Positions 1 through 7,120 of a DNA stretch of 8,986 nt are shown here, piece after piece. The stretch's first letter is position 1; each line of letters starts with the position of its first letter. A program made the position numbers and the translations under genes. The DNA comes from Comamonadaceae bacterium (GTDB taxonomy: Bacteria; Pseudomonadota; Gammaproteobacteria; Burkholderiales; Burkholderiaceae_C): assembly GCA_947460065.1 (NCBI GenBank), contig CANHGF010000074.1, positions 1 through 8,986 of the forward strand, in the 5' to 3' direction. Under the pieces are notes generated by a model. The model had not been told where the DNA came from. It made no database searches and worked only from the letters and a program-made list of their open reading frames with translations.

Positions 1-49
1 ACTGCTGCCCTGGCTTGCTACAGGACTGCCCGGTTTGCTCAGGCCGTGA
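1..49 (+). CDS. Possible 3' end of an upstream rightward gene (partial, unidentified)
   Basis: Reading from base 2, the plus strand gives 15 hydrophobic, leucine- and proline-rich codons (reading roughly LLPWLATGLPGLLRP) and then a TGA at 47-49. This would fit the C-terminal tail of a gene entering from the left and converging on the fumarylacetoacetate-hydrolase family gene that ends at 90. The stretch is far too short to identify, and the first frame is also open here, so this is only a guess from composition. Confidence 0.2.
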   Translation, partial: LLPWLATGLPGLLRP

Positions 50-89
50 TGAAAGTCCCCGCCCCGGCACAGGGCGCCCGCGCTGAACT

Positions 90-1100
90 TTACGCAGCCA
101 GCGGCACGACGCGCTGGTCGATCGCGCCAAATAGGCTCTGGCCGTCCTTGCCCTTCATCTCGATGCTGATGGTGTCACCGAACTTCATGAAGCCGGTGCT
201 GGGCTGGCCGTCGAGAATGGTCTCCATCGCGCGCTTTTCCGCAATGCAGCTGTAGCCGCGCGGCCAACTCTTGCGGCCGTCTTCTTCCACCGCGCGGTTG
301 CTGACGGTGCCGCTGCCCACCACCGAGCCGGCGCGCACATTGCGCGTCTTGCACAGGTGGGCGATCAGCTGGCCGAAGTGAAAGGTCATCTCGGGGCCGG
401 CCTCACACAGACCGACCTTGCGCCCGTTCCAGCTCGACTGCAGCGTCAGGTGGACCCGGCCGCCCTGCCAGGCATCACCGAGCTCGTCGGGCGTCACCGC
501 CACCGGGCTGAAGGCGGTGGCCGGCTTGCTCTGCACAAAGCCAAAGCCCTTGGCCAGCTCGGCGGGGATCAGGTTGCGCAGCGACACATCATTGGCCAGC
601 ATCAGCAGACGTATGCCGTCAATCGCCTGCTCGGCATCGCTGCCCATGCTCACATCGCCTGTGATCACTGCGACTTCGGCCTCAAAATCAATGCCGAAGG
701 CCTCGTCGGCGCAGATCACAGGCTCACAAGGGCCGATGAAGTCATCGCTGCCGCCCTGGTACATCAGCGGGTCGCTGTAAAAGCTCTCCGGCACCTGGCT
801 GCCCCGCGCTGCCCGCACCAACTCGACATGGTTGAGGTAGGCCGAACCGTCGGCCCACTGATAAGCCCGCGGCAAAGGCGCCATGCAGCGCTGCGGCTCA
901 AAAGGGAAGGCATGTCGGGCCTTGCCCAGGTTCAGCGTCTGGTAAAGGTCCTGCAATTGGGGTGACAAAAAGTTCCAATCGTCCAGAACCTGTTGCAGGG
1001 TCTGCGCGATGTCGGTCGCATAATGGGCCGTCGTGAGATCGCGCGAGACGACGACCAATTGGCCGTCACGGGATCCGTCTTTGTAGCTTGCAAGTTTCAT
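90..1100 (-). CDS. Fumarylacetoacetate hydrolase (FAH) family protein
   Basis: This 336-residue protein belongs to the FAH superfamily, metal-dependent cytosolic enzymes that hydrolyse or decarboxylate 2-keto-acid type compounds, with fumarylacetoacetate in tyrosine/homogentisate breakdown as the type substrate. The N-terminal ~75 residues resemble the small cap domain of longer FAH proteins. The catalytic core shows FGIDFEAEVAV (E140 and E142, expected metal ligands), LANDVSLRNL (D171, third ligand), QSKPATAFSP (K192) and the conserved VGSGTVSN loop at about 261-268. No homogentisate dioxygenase or maleylacetoacetate isomerase gene lies within the window, so the exact substrate is open: fumarylacetoacetase or another dienoate/ketoacid hydrolase. 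The ATG at 1098-1100 gives a normal family N-terminus (MKLASYKDG). The ribosome-binding site is weak. The gene diverges from the DUF3108 gene with only 39 bp between starts. Confidence 0.93.
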   Translation of the reverse strand: MKLASYKDGSRDGQLVVVSRDLTTAHYATDIAQTLQQVLDDWNFLSPQLQDLYQTLNLGKARHAFPFEPQRCMAPLPRAYQWADGSAYLNHVELVRAARGSQVPESFYSDPLMYQGGSDDFIGPCEPVICADEAFGIDFEAEVAVITGDVSMGSDAEQAIDGIRLLMLANDVSLRNLIPAELAKGFGFVQSKPATAFSPVAVTPDELGDAWQGGRVHLTLQSSWNGRKVGLCEAGPEMTFHFGQLIAHLCKTRNVRAGSVVGSGTVSNRAVEEDGRKSWPRGYSCIAEKRAMETILDGQPSTGFMKFGDTISIEMKGKDGQSLFGAIDQRVVPLAA

Positions 1101-1139
1101 GGTGGACAGGCTGCCCGGCAGATCCTGACAGGCAGCGTC

Positions 1140-2363
1140 ATGTTTGTGGACTCAAAGCTCAAGCTTAACCTCTCTACGCACCACACCGGTACGCCCCCCT
1201 GGCCGACGGCACTGGCGCTGACCTTGGTGGTGGTGGCGCTCCACGGCTGGCTGCTGGCGCAGGGGCCCGATTCCGTGCGGCTGGGCGCGCGCGAGGCCCT
1301 GACACCCAAGGTCTCGCTGAACACGCGCAGCATTGCGGCGCAGGACAGCCCAGCCGCGCCAGCTGCCAAGCCGGCGCCCCCGGAGCGCAAAGCCGCAAGG
1401 CCCAACACACTGGCGATGCAAGAGCCCGCCGAAGGGGGCAGCGACTTGGCTGAGGCCAAGCCGGAGCAGGCCGAGCAGATGGCCGCTGCCAGCCCGGCCG
1501 AAGCGCTGGCCGATCAGGCGCCCCCGCCTTCGGCACCGGCCTCCAGCCCATCGCAGGCACAGACCCCACCAGCGACTGCGCCTGCAAGCGCGGAGGTGGT
1601 TGACCCCCCACCTACTACAGCACCCTCCACAGCACCCGGCACAGCACCCGCCACAGCACCATCGCTGGCACCCGAACCAACAAGCCCGCCGGTCACCCCA
1701 CCAGCGGCCGAGCGGCAGCTGGCGCTGGCGGTGCCCGGCTCGGCCCGCCTGAACTACCAGCTCACCGGCCGGGCACGCGGCTTCGAGTATTCGGCCAGCG
1801 GCCAGCTCGACTGGCAGCACGACGGCCTGCGCTATCAGGCACGGCTGTCCATCAGCGGGCTTTTGCTGCCCAGCCGCAGCCAGAGCAGCGTGGGCGAGAT
1901 CGGGCCCGAGGGCCTGTCGCCCCGGCGCTATTCCGATCGAGCGCGGGGCGAGCTGGCGGTGCACTTCCAGCCCGAGCTCGGCCGCATCAGCTTTAGCGCC
2001 AACAGCCCGCCGGTTGCCTGGCAAGCCGGGGCCCAGGACAGGCTGAGCGTGACGCTGCAGCTGGCGGCCCTGCTGGCCGGCGAGCCCGGGCACTTTAAGC
2101 CTGGCGCCACGGTGAGCGTGCTGACAGCCAGCAGCCGCAACGTCGAGCCCTGGGACTTCAGCGTCATTGGCAGCGAAAGCCTGAGCCTGCCCATGGGCAC
2201 GCAACCCGCGCTGCACCTCAGACGCGCGGCCAGACACCCGTATGACCAGACCATAGACCTCTGGTTTGCGCCGGCCCTGGGCTATCTGCCGGTGCGCATC
2301 CTGCTAAGCCAGGGCAATGGAGATAGGGTCGACCAGCGGCTGGCCAGCATCGAGCGCCCTTGA
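1140..2363 (+). CDS. DUF3108 domain protein with N-terminal membrane anchor and Pro/Ala-rich linker
   Basis: The protein has 407 residues in three parts. A single hydrophobic segment lies at about 22-41, after a short basic N-terminus. A low-complexity linker rich in Pro, Ala, Ser and Thr follows at about 62-190. The folded C-terminal part (about 195-405) begins LNYQLTGRARGFEYSASGQLDWQ and ends with a region typical of DUF3108 (LWFAPALGYLPVRILLSQ...GDRVDQRLASI). The architecture resembles TonB-like proteins: inner-membrane anchor, periplasm-spanning linker, globular periplasmic domain. DUF3108 has no established biochemical role that I can name, so the function is unknown; a periplasmic or envelope role is inferred. 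I chose the ATG at 1140 because it places the membrane segment near the N-terminus, has a short AGG 7 nt upstream, and avoids overlap with the divergent FAH-family gene. The frame is open further upstream to a TTG at 993, but that stretch overlaps the other gene. A 12-bp repeat encodes Thr-Ala-Pro-X units inside the linker. Confidence 0.85.
   Translation: MFVDSKLKLNLSTHHTGTPPWPTALALTLVVVALHGWLLAQGPDSVRLGAREALTPKVSLNTRSIAAQDSPAAPAAKPAPPERKAARPNTLAMQEPAEGGSDLAEAKPEQAEQMAAASPAEALADQAPPPSAPASSPSQAQTPPATAPASAEVVDPPPTTAPSTAPGTAPATAPSLAPEPTSPPVTPPAAERQLALAVPGSARLNYQLTGRARGFEYSASGQLDWQHDGLRYQARLSISGLLLPSRSQSSVGEIGPEGLSPRRYSDRARGELAVHFQPELGRISFSANSPPVAWQAGAQDRLSVTLQLAALLAGEPGHFKPGATVSVLTASSRNVEPWDFSVIGSESLSLPMGTQPALHLRRAARHPYDQTIDLWFAPALGYLPVRILLSQGNGDRVDQRLASIERP
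1617..1664 (+). repeat. 12-bp in-frame tandem repeat (about 4 units) in the DUF3108 linker
   Basis: The core ACAGCACC(C/A) recurs every 12 bp at 1617, 1629, 1641 and 1653, each followed by a variable codon (TCC, GGC, GCC, TCG). A degenerate fifth unit starts at 1665. In frame it encodes Thr-Ala-Pro-X four times (X = Ser, Gly, Ala, Ser). The unit is a multiple of three, so copy-number change would alter linker length without breaking the frame. Confidence 0.85.
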
Positions 2364-2403
2364 AACACGCCCCACCGACCCTCAACTGAACTCACCCCAA
2401 GGT

Positions 2404-2409
2404 AAGGGA
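2404..2409 (+). promoter_or_regulatory. Ribosome-binding site of the DUF3567 gene
   Basis: AAGGGA lies 8 nt before the ATG at 2418. It is one of the better Shine-Dalgarno matches in this window and supports the start chosen for the small gene. Confidence 0.65.
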
Positions 2410-2417
2410 ACAACGCC

Positions 2418-2699
2418 ATGACTCTGCAAATGCTCTATGACTCCGACGACTTCGTGGTGATGCACATGGTGGCCGACGCCGAATCGCCCGCCGATGCGCA
2501 GCATCCCGCCCTGGTTCGCCATGGCTTTGAGATCGTTGACAAGCGCCACGGCCGTGAGGTCTTCCTGGAAGGCTCCTGGGCCGAGCTTTTTCAGGAGCGC
2601 TTGCAGCACTGGCGCGATCATGCACCCACCCAGGACGAGGTCGAGGCCACTCTGGAAGGCTATGCCCAGCTGGCGCAAACCCCTATCGGCTTGCACTGA
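2418..2699 (+). CDS. DUF3567 family small protein
   Basis: This is a 93-residue acidic protein beginning MTLQMLYDSDDFVVMHM, which matches the DUF3567 family of small proteins that I associate with Burkholderiales. No biochemical function is established that I know of. The sequence has a probable beta-rich first half (the DDFVVMHMVAD and HGFEIVDKRHGREVFLEG segments) and a helical second half (SWAELFQERLQHWRDHAPTQDEVEATLEGYAQL), with no signal peptide or membrane segment, so it is probably cytosolic. It lies 54 bp after the DUF3108 gene in the same direction and could share its transcript. A good ribosome-binding site precedes the start. Confidence 0.85.
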   Translation: MTLQMLYDSDDFVVMHMVADAESPADAQHPALVRHGFEIVDKRHGREVFLEGSWAELFQERLQHWRDHAPTQDEVEATLEGYAQLAQTPIGLH

Positions 2700-2736
2700 T
2701 GCAGCAAGCCGAGAGCGGCCGCACAGCCCAGCCGCG

Positions 2737-2790
2737 CGCTGCACTAAGACGGGCTGCAGTTAGACGCGCTGCACTCAGAGGCGCTGCACC
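2737..2790. repeat. 15-bp imperfect tandem repeat, about 3.6 copies
   Basis: Units begin at 2737 (CGCTGCACTAAGACG), 2752 (GGCTGCAGTTAGACG) and 2767 (CGCTGCACTCAGAGG), with a partial fourth at 2782 (CGCTGCACC). The array lies in the 103-bp gap between the DUF3567 gene and the ChaN-like gene, ending 12 bp before the latter's start. A stop codon (TAG at 2761) inside the array shows that the downstream reading frame does not extend through it. Confidence 0.8.
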
Positions 2791-2802
2791 TGGCATTGCG
2801 GC

Positions 2803-3684
2803 ATGACCCCCGCCCAAAACGCCACCCGCTCAAGGGCAGGCCTGCTGGCCACCAGCCTGCTCATGCTCGGCCTGGTTCTGGCCGGCTCGGTGCTGGGAGC
2901 CGCCCACGCGCAGACCCGCGCCGAGCTCAGCACCCGGCTGAGCGCGCTAGCGCCTTCGCAGGTGTTGCTGCTAGGAGAGCAGCATGATGCCGCTGAGCAC
3001 CAACAGATCGCCAGGGAGCTGGTTCAAACCCTGGCCGCCCAGAATCAACTAGCCGCGCTGGTGCTGGAAATGCTGCCAGCCGGTCGCAGCAGCAGTGGCC
3101 TGGCCCCGGGCAGCCCGGAGCAGACCGTGCGCCAGGCGCTGGGCTGGGACGAACGGGGCTGGCCCTGGCAAGCTTATGGCCCGGTGGTCATGGCGGCGGT
3201 CGCAGCTGGCGTGCCGGTGCTTGGCGGCAATCTGCCTGTAGAAGCGCTGCGATCCAGCATGGGGCGCAGCGAGCTCGATCAGCGCCTGCCCGTGCCCGCC
3301 CTGGAGCAGCAAAAGCAGCTGATGCGCGAAGGCCATTGCGGGCTCTTGCCTGAAAGCCAGATCGCCCCGATGGCACGCATACAGATAGCGCGCGACCTTA
3401 GCCTCGCGGACACGGTGCAAAGCGCGGCCGCATCAGCCCGCCCCGGCCAGCAAGTCTTGCTGCTGAGCGGCAGCGTCCATGCCGACAAGCAGTTGGGAGT
3501 GCCTAGGCACCTGAGTGCATCGCTCAAGGCGGTGAGTGTGCGCCTGCTCAGTCAGGGCAGCGATCCGGCCGGTGGCAGCTTTGACGCCCACTGGCCCACC
3601 GGGCCGGCCCCCGCGACCGACCACTGCGCGGCCCTGCGCGAGCAGTTCAAAGGGCGCAGCGCCAATCCGCCAGCGCGCCCCTGA
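2803..3684 (+). CDS. ChaN/Tiki-superfamily exported protein
   Basis: This 293-residue protein has an N-terminal signal peptide: a basic start, a hydrophobic core at about 13-33, and a probable signal peptidase I site after AHA at 34-36. The mature part carries the hallmarks of the ChaN-like family: LLLGEQHD (55-62), a VLEM strand (87-90), a WPWQAYGPVV block (120-129), GHCGLLP (177-183), IQIARD (193-198), and the C-terminal GSVHADKQLGVP (223-234) with conserved His226. ChaN from Campylobacter is described as an iron-regulated haem-binding surface lipoprotein, and the fold is related to Tiki/TraB-type putative metalloproteases, so either haem/metal binding or hydrolysis is possible. Unlike lipoprotein members it has no lipobox cysteine; the position after LAG is Ser29, so a soluble periplasmic protein is more likely. 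The ATG at 2803 lacks a clear ribosome-binding site, but there is no other ATG upstream before the in-frame stop. It converges on the aminotransferase gene. Confidence 0.87.
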   Translation: MTPAQNATRSRAGLLATSLLMLGLVLAGSVLGAAHAQTRAELSTRLSALAPSQVLLLGEQHDAAEHQQIARELVQTLAAQNQLAALVLEMLPAGRSSSGLAPGSPEQTVRQALGWDERGWPWQAYGPVVMAAVAAGVPVLGGNLPVEALRSSMGRSELDQRLPVPALEQQKQLMREGHCGLLPESQIAPMARIQIARDLSLADTVQSAAASARPGQQVLLLSGSVHADKQLGVPRHLSASLKAVSVRLLSQGSDPAGGSFDAHWPTGPAPATDHCAALREQFKGRSANPPARP

Positions 3685-3708
3685 GGCGCCAGGTCAGGCA
3701 GCTGGCCC

Positions 3709-3713
<5 letters not shown>
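3680..3713. terminator. Imperfect hairpin spanning both stop codons of convergent genes (putative bidirectional terminator)
   Basis: Bases 3680-3686 (CCTGAGG) pair with 3707-3713 (CCTCAGG), and 3688-3692 (GCCAG) pair with 3702-3706 (CTGGC), leaving one bulged C at 3687 and a 9-nt loop at 3693-3701. The stem has 12 pairs and is GC-rich. The TGA stop of the ChaN-like gene (3682-3684) and the stop of the aminotransferase gene (TCA at 3709-3711 on the plus strand) sit opposite each other in the stem. No run of T follows on either side, so it is not a canonical intrinsic terminator; the position suggests a shared 3'-end structure. Confidence 0.5.
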
Positions 3714-5046
<1,333 letters not shown>

Positions 5047-5052
5047 GGGTTT

Positions 5053-5056
5053 TCCT
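5053..5056 (-). promoter_or_regulatory. Ribosome-binding site deciding the aminotransferase start
   Basis: On the minus strand AGGA is followed by 6 nt (AAACCC) and the ATG at 5046. This favours that start over the upstream ATG at 5091. Confidence 0.65.
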
Positions 5057-5057
5057 G

Positions 5058-5076
5058 CGGGGCCAGGGCGGCCCCG
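5058..5076 (-). promoter_or_regulatory. GC-rich hairpin in the aminotransferase 5' leader
   Basis: CGGGGCC at 5058-5064 pairs perfectly with GGCCCCG at 5070-5076 around a 5-nt loop. In the aminotransferase transcript this 7-bp all-GC stem would end 1 nt before the AGGA ribosome-binding site, so it could affect translation initiation. The structure is seen directly; the regulatory role is inferred. The surrounding sequence is GC-rich, so it may also be chance. Confidence 0.4.
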
Positions 5077-5106
5077 TGGGGATTTTCGCACCGGCCTTGC
5101 AGCATG

Positions 5107-5118
5107 GGCCTTCAGGCC
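5107..5118. promoter_or_regulatory. Short inverted repeat in the aminotransferase/purU divergent region
   Basis: GGCCTTCAGGCC has GGCCT and AGGCC arms around a 2-nt centre. It lies between the two divergent genes, about 21 bp upstream of the proposed purU -10 element, where a regulator could bind. No match to a known operator is claimed. Confidence 0.25.
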
Positions 5119-5139
5119 GAGTGGCGCGCGCGCATTTGA

Positions 5140-5153
5140 GACAATCGGGCGCC
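5140..5153 (+). promoter_or_regulatory. Putative purU -10 element directly before the start codon (leaderless transcript?)
   Basis: GACAAT at 5140-5145 lies 8 nt before the purU ATG at 5154. There is no convincing ribosome-binding site in between or just upstream. A transcription start about 7 nt after a -10 box would fall on or within a couple of bases of the A of the ATG, giving an essentially leaderless mRNA. No good -35 box is visible at normal spacing, so the call rests on the -10 box and the absent Shine-Dalgarno sequence. Confidence 0.4.
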
Positions 5154-6011
5154 ATGAGCTCCACTTATATCCTCACCCTGTCCTGCCTGGATCGCCCCGG
5201 CATCGTCCACGCCGTCTCCGGCTTTCTGTTCGAGCGCGGCGGCAATATCCTAGATGCGGCGCAATATGCCGATGACAAGGACGAGGACGCCACCGGCCTG
5301 TTTTTCATGCGGGTGGGTTTTGGCTGCGCGCTGCCGGCCGAGCAACTCAAGAGCGAGTTGGCCGAGTTGGCCAAGGGCTTTGGCATGAGCTTTCACCTCA
5401 AGCCCACCGGCGAGCCGGTCAAAACAGTGATCATGGTCAGCAAAGAGGGGCACTGCCTCAACGACCTGCTGTTTCGCTGGAAAAGCGGCCTGCTCAAGCT
5501 CGATGTGCGCGCCATCATCTCCAACCACCGCGAGTTCTACCAACTGGCGGCCAGCTACAACGTGCCGTTTCACCATATCCCGGTGACGGCAGGCACCAAG
5601 GCCGATGCCGAGGCAAGGCAGTACGAGATCATTCAAAACGAGGGTGCCGAATTGGTGGTGCTGGCCCGCTATATGCAAATCCTCAGCGACGACCTGTGCC
5701 GCAAGCTCTCGGGCCGGGCGATCAACATCCACCACAGCTTTTTGCCCAGCTTCAAAGGCGCGCGGCCCTACCACCAGGCCCATGCGCGCGGCGTCAAGCT
5801 GATCGGCGCGACCGCCCATTATGTGACTTCAGACCTCGACGAAGGCCCGATCATTGAGCAAGACGTGGCCCGGGTCGAACACAGCAAGACGGTCGAAGAC
5901 CTGACCGCCCTGGGCCGCGATACCGAAAGTCTGGTGCTGGCGCGTGCGGTTAAATGGCACAGCGAGCACCGCGTGCTGCTCAATGGTCACAAAACGGTGA
6001 TCTTCAAGTAA
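5154..6011 (+). CDS. purU: Formyltetrahydrofolate deformylase
   Basis: PurU hydrolyses 10-formyltetrahydrofolate to tetrahydrofolate and formate in the cytosol; in E. coli this supplies formate to PurT for purine synthesis and balances the one-carbon pool against glycine. The 285-residue protein has the normal size and two-domain layout. An N-terminal ACT domain (about 5-85, with LSCLDRPGIVHAVSGFL) is followed by a formyl-transferase fold (about 90-270). The fold carries the active-site signature INIHHSFLPSFKGARPYHQA (Asn191, His193) and the conserved Asp229 in SDLDEGPIIEQ. The ATG at 5154 was chosen because it begins the ACT domain directly; the open frame reaches back to 5076, but that extension has no family character. 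The LysR gene starts 10 nt after its stop, which suggests co-transcription. The ACT domain suggests allosteric control by an amino acid or a one-carbon metabolite. Confidence 0.96.
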   Translation: MSSTYILTLSCLDRPGIVHAVSGFLFERGGNILDAAQYADDKDEDATGLFFMRVGFGCALPAEQLKSELAELAKGFGMSFHLKPTGEPVKTVIMVSKEGHCLNDLLFRWKSGLLKLDVRAIISNHREFYQLAASYNVPFHHIPVTAGTKADAEARQYEIIQNEGAELVVLARYMQILSDDLCRKLSGRAINIHHSFLPSFKGARPYHQAHARGVKLIGATAHYVTSDLDEGPIIEQDVARVEHSKTVEDLTALGRDTESLVLARAVKWHSEHRVLLNGHKTVIFK

Positions 6012-6021
6012 GCCGCCGGCC

Positions 6022-6912
6022 ATGAGCCAGGCCGCCGCCAAGCGCATCCCGCCCATCCAGTGCCTGCTGACTTTTGAGGCGCTGGCGCGCCTGCGCAGTG
6101 TCACCCTGGCCGCCGACGAGCTCTTCGTCACCCCCAGCGCGGTCAGCCACCGGGTCAAGCAGCTCGAGCAGATCCTGGGCACCAAACTGTTTGGCCGGGC
6201 CGACTTCTCGCTGACCACCGAGGGCATTGAATACCTGGCCCATGTGCGCGACGGCCTGGCCACGCTGCAAAAGTTTCCGGGCATCGCCGGCCAAAGCTCA
6301 GCGCCGGGCAAGCGCCGGCTGCGGGTGGCGGTCACGCCCACCTTTGCCCGTGCCATCTTGATTCCGCGGCTCAAGCAATTTACCGATGCTTATCCCGAGA
6401 TCGAGCTGGCTCTGCAGGTCTCTATCCCGCTGCTCGACGTGGTGGCCGAAGACGCCGACCTGATGATCCGCTTTGGCAGCGGCCGCTATGCCGATGTCGA
6501 GCATGTCTGCCTGGTCAAAGACGAGGTCACGCCGCTGGCCTCACCCGCCTTTGTGCGCGAGCACGGCCCCTTTGAGCTTGCGCAAGACCTCGAAGGCCAG
6601 GCCCTGCTGCGCTCGCCGCTGGAGCCCTGGCGCACCTGGTTTGCGGCCCAGCACCTGGACTGGCCCGAGCCGGCCGAAGGCTCACAATTTAACGACGTCG
6701 GTCTGATGTGTGACGCCGCCGCGGCCAGCATGGGCATCGCCCTGGTCAGGCTCAAGCTCGGCGCACCCTGGCTGGACAACGGGTCGCTGGTGCGCCTGTT
6801 CGCCCAAACGGTCCCCAGCCCGCATGCGCACTACCTGTGCTGGCGCACCGGCGCCATGGACCGCTGGGAGTGCCAGGCCTTCGCGCAGTGGCTCAAGCAG
6901 GCGGCGCTTTAG
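6022..6912 (+). CDS. LysR-family transcriptional regulator, GcvA-like
   Basis: This 296-residue regulator has the standard LysR layout. A winged helix-turn-helix lies at about 14-73 (LLTFEALARLRSVTLAADELFVTPSAVSHRVKQLEQILGTKLF...), followed by a linker and a periplasmic-binding-protein-like effector domain at about 98-293. The IPPIQCLLTFEALARLRS start, the SHRVKQLEQ recognition helix and a C-terminal part containing NDVGLMCDAAAASMGIALVR are characteristic of the GcvA branch. E. coli GcvA controls the glycine cleavage operon; whether this one senses glycine or another ligand is not shown. It starts 10 nt after purU in the same direction with no clear ribosome-binding site, so translational coupling is likely. 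Genomic linkage to purU suggests control of one-carbon genes, but regulators of this branch have very diverse targets. Confidence 0.92.
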   Translation: MSQAAAKRIPPIQCLLTFEALARLRSVTLAADELFVTPSAVSHRVKQLEQILGTKLFGRADFSLTTEGIEYLAHVRDGLATLQKFPGIAGQSSAPGKRRLRVAVTPTFARAILIPRLKQFTDAYPEIELALQVSIPLLDVVAEDADLMIRFGSGRYADVEHVCLVKDEVTPLASPAFVREHGPFELAQDLEGQALLRSPLEPWRTWFAAQHLDWPEPAEGSQFNDVGLMCDAAAASMGIALVRLKLGAPWLDNGSLVRLFAQTVPSPHAHYLCWRTGAMDRWECQAFAQWLKQAAL

Positions 6913-6926
6913 AGCGCGCAGTCGAC

Positions 6927-6948
6927 GACCGCCTCTCGGCAGGCGATC
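6927..6948 (+). terminator. Weak hairpin after the LysR gene
   Basis: CGCCT at 6930-6934 pairs with AGGCG at 6941-6945 around a 6-nt loop, extended by two more pairs beyond a C/A mismatch. It starts 15 nt after the LysR stop codon. Only a short T stretch (ACTTT at 6952-6956) follows, so it is a poor intrinsic terminator. Confidence 0.25.
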
Positions 6949-7053
6949 CATACTTTGCAAATCACACAGGCTAAGTAAGTAGCCACACACACTGTTCTTG
7001 AGCGCCCCCATATCGGTTCGAACAGTAGCCCGGAGACGATCGCCGGCATTGCC

Positions 7054-7071
7054 ATGATTTAAGACAATCAT
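7054..7071. promoter_or_regulatory. Inverted repeat ATGATT-N6-AATCAT, possible operator
   Basis: Two perfect 6-bp arms (7054-7059 and 7066-7071) flank the centre TAAGAC. The site lies upstream of the promoter-like boxes for the transporter gene, and its right arm overlaps the first ATTAAGCAT copy. The symmetry suits a dimeric regulator; which protein would bind is unknown. Confidence 0.35.
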
Positions 7072-7106
7072 TAAGCATTTGACAGTATTGCCTTGTAATT
7101 AAGCAT
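7070..7106. repeat. 9-bp direct repeat ATTAAGCAT, two copies 28 bp apart
   Basis: Identical copies lie at 7070-7078 and 7098-7106. A related TTTAAGACA lies at 7058-7066. The second copy falls in the spacer of the proposed promoter and the first lies upstream of its -35 box, an arrangement seen at regulated promoters. The repeat is seen directly; its role is inferred. Confidence 0.4.
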
Positions 7107-7120
7107 CCGCTGGGCATAAT
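7093..7120 (+). promoter_or_regulatory. Sigma70-like promoter for the two-partner-secretion gene
   Basis: TTGTAA at 7093-7098 (4 of 6 to consensus) and CATAAT at 7115-7120 (5 of 6) are separated by 16 bp. Transcription would start near 7127, leaving a leader of about 158 nt before the ATG at 7285. A perfect TTGACA also occurs at 7079-7084 but has no good -10 box at the right distance. Chance AT-rich matches cannot be excluded. Confidence 0.4.

Noticed and set aside
52..91. AAAGT/ACTTT inverted repeat near the left end as a terminator for the FAH-family gene
   Set aside because: The arms are only 5 bp, with a 30-nt interior and poor pairing inside; it also overlaps the gene's stop codon. Too weak to call.
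993..1024. TTGCAG (993-998) and CATAAT (1019-1024) as a promoter for the DUF3108 gene
   Set aside because: The spacer is 20 bp, too long for a normal sigma70 promoter, and the boxes lie inside the coding region of the FAH-family gene.
1152..2237. Long minus-strand open frame opposite the DUF3108 gene (361 codons)
   Set aside because: It is rich in Arg, Gly, Cys and Trp with no family motif, as expected from the antisense of GC-rich coding DNA; the plus-strand protein has clear domain structure.
2701..2742. Nested inverted repeats (GCAGC/GCTGC and GCGGC/GCCGC) after the DUF3567 gene as a terminator
   Set aside because: Short arms, an 11-nt loop and no T-tract in very GC-rich DNA; chance pairing is likely.
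7079..7107. Perfect TTGACA as the main -35 box of the transporter gene
   Set aside because: At 16-18 bp spacing the -10 region reads AAGCAT, AGCATC or GCATCC, all poor matches; kept only as an alternative.
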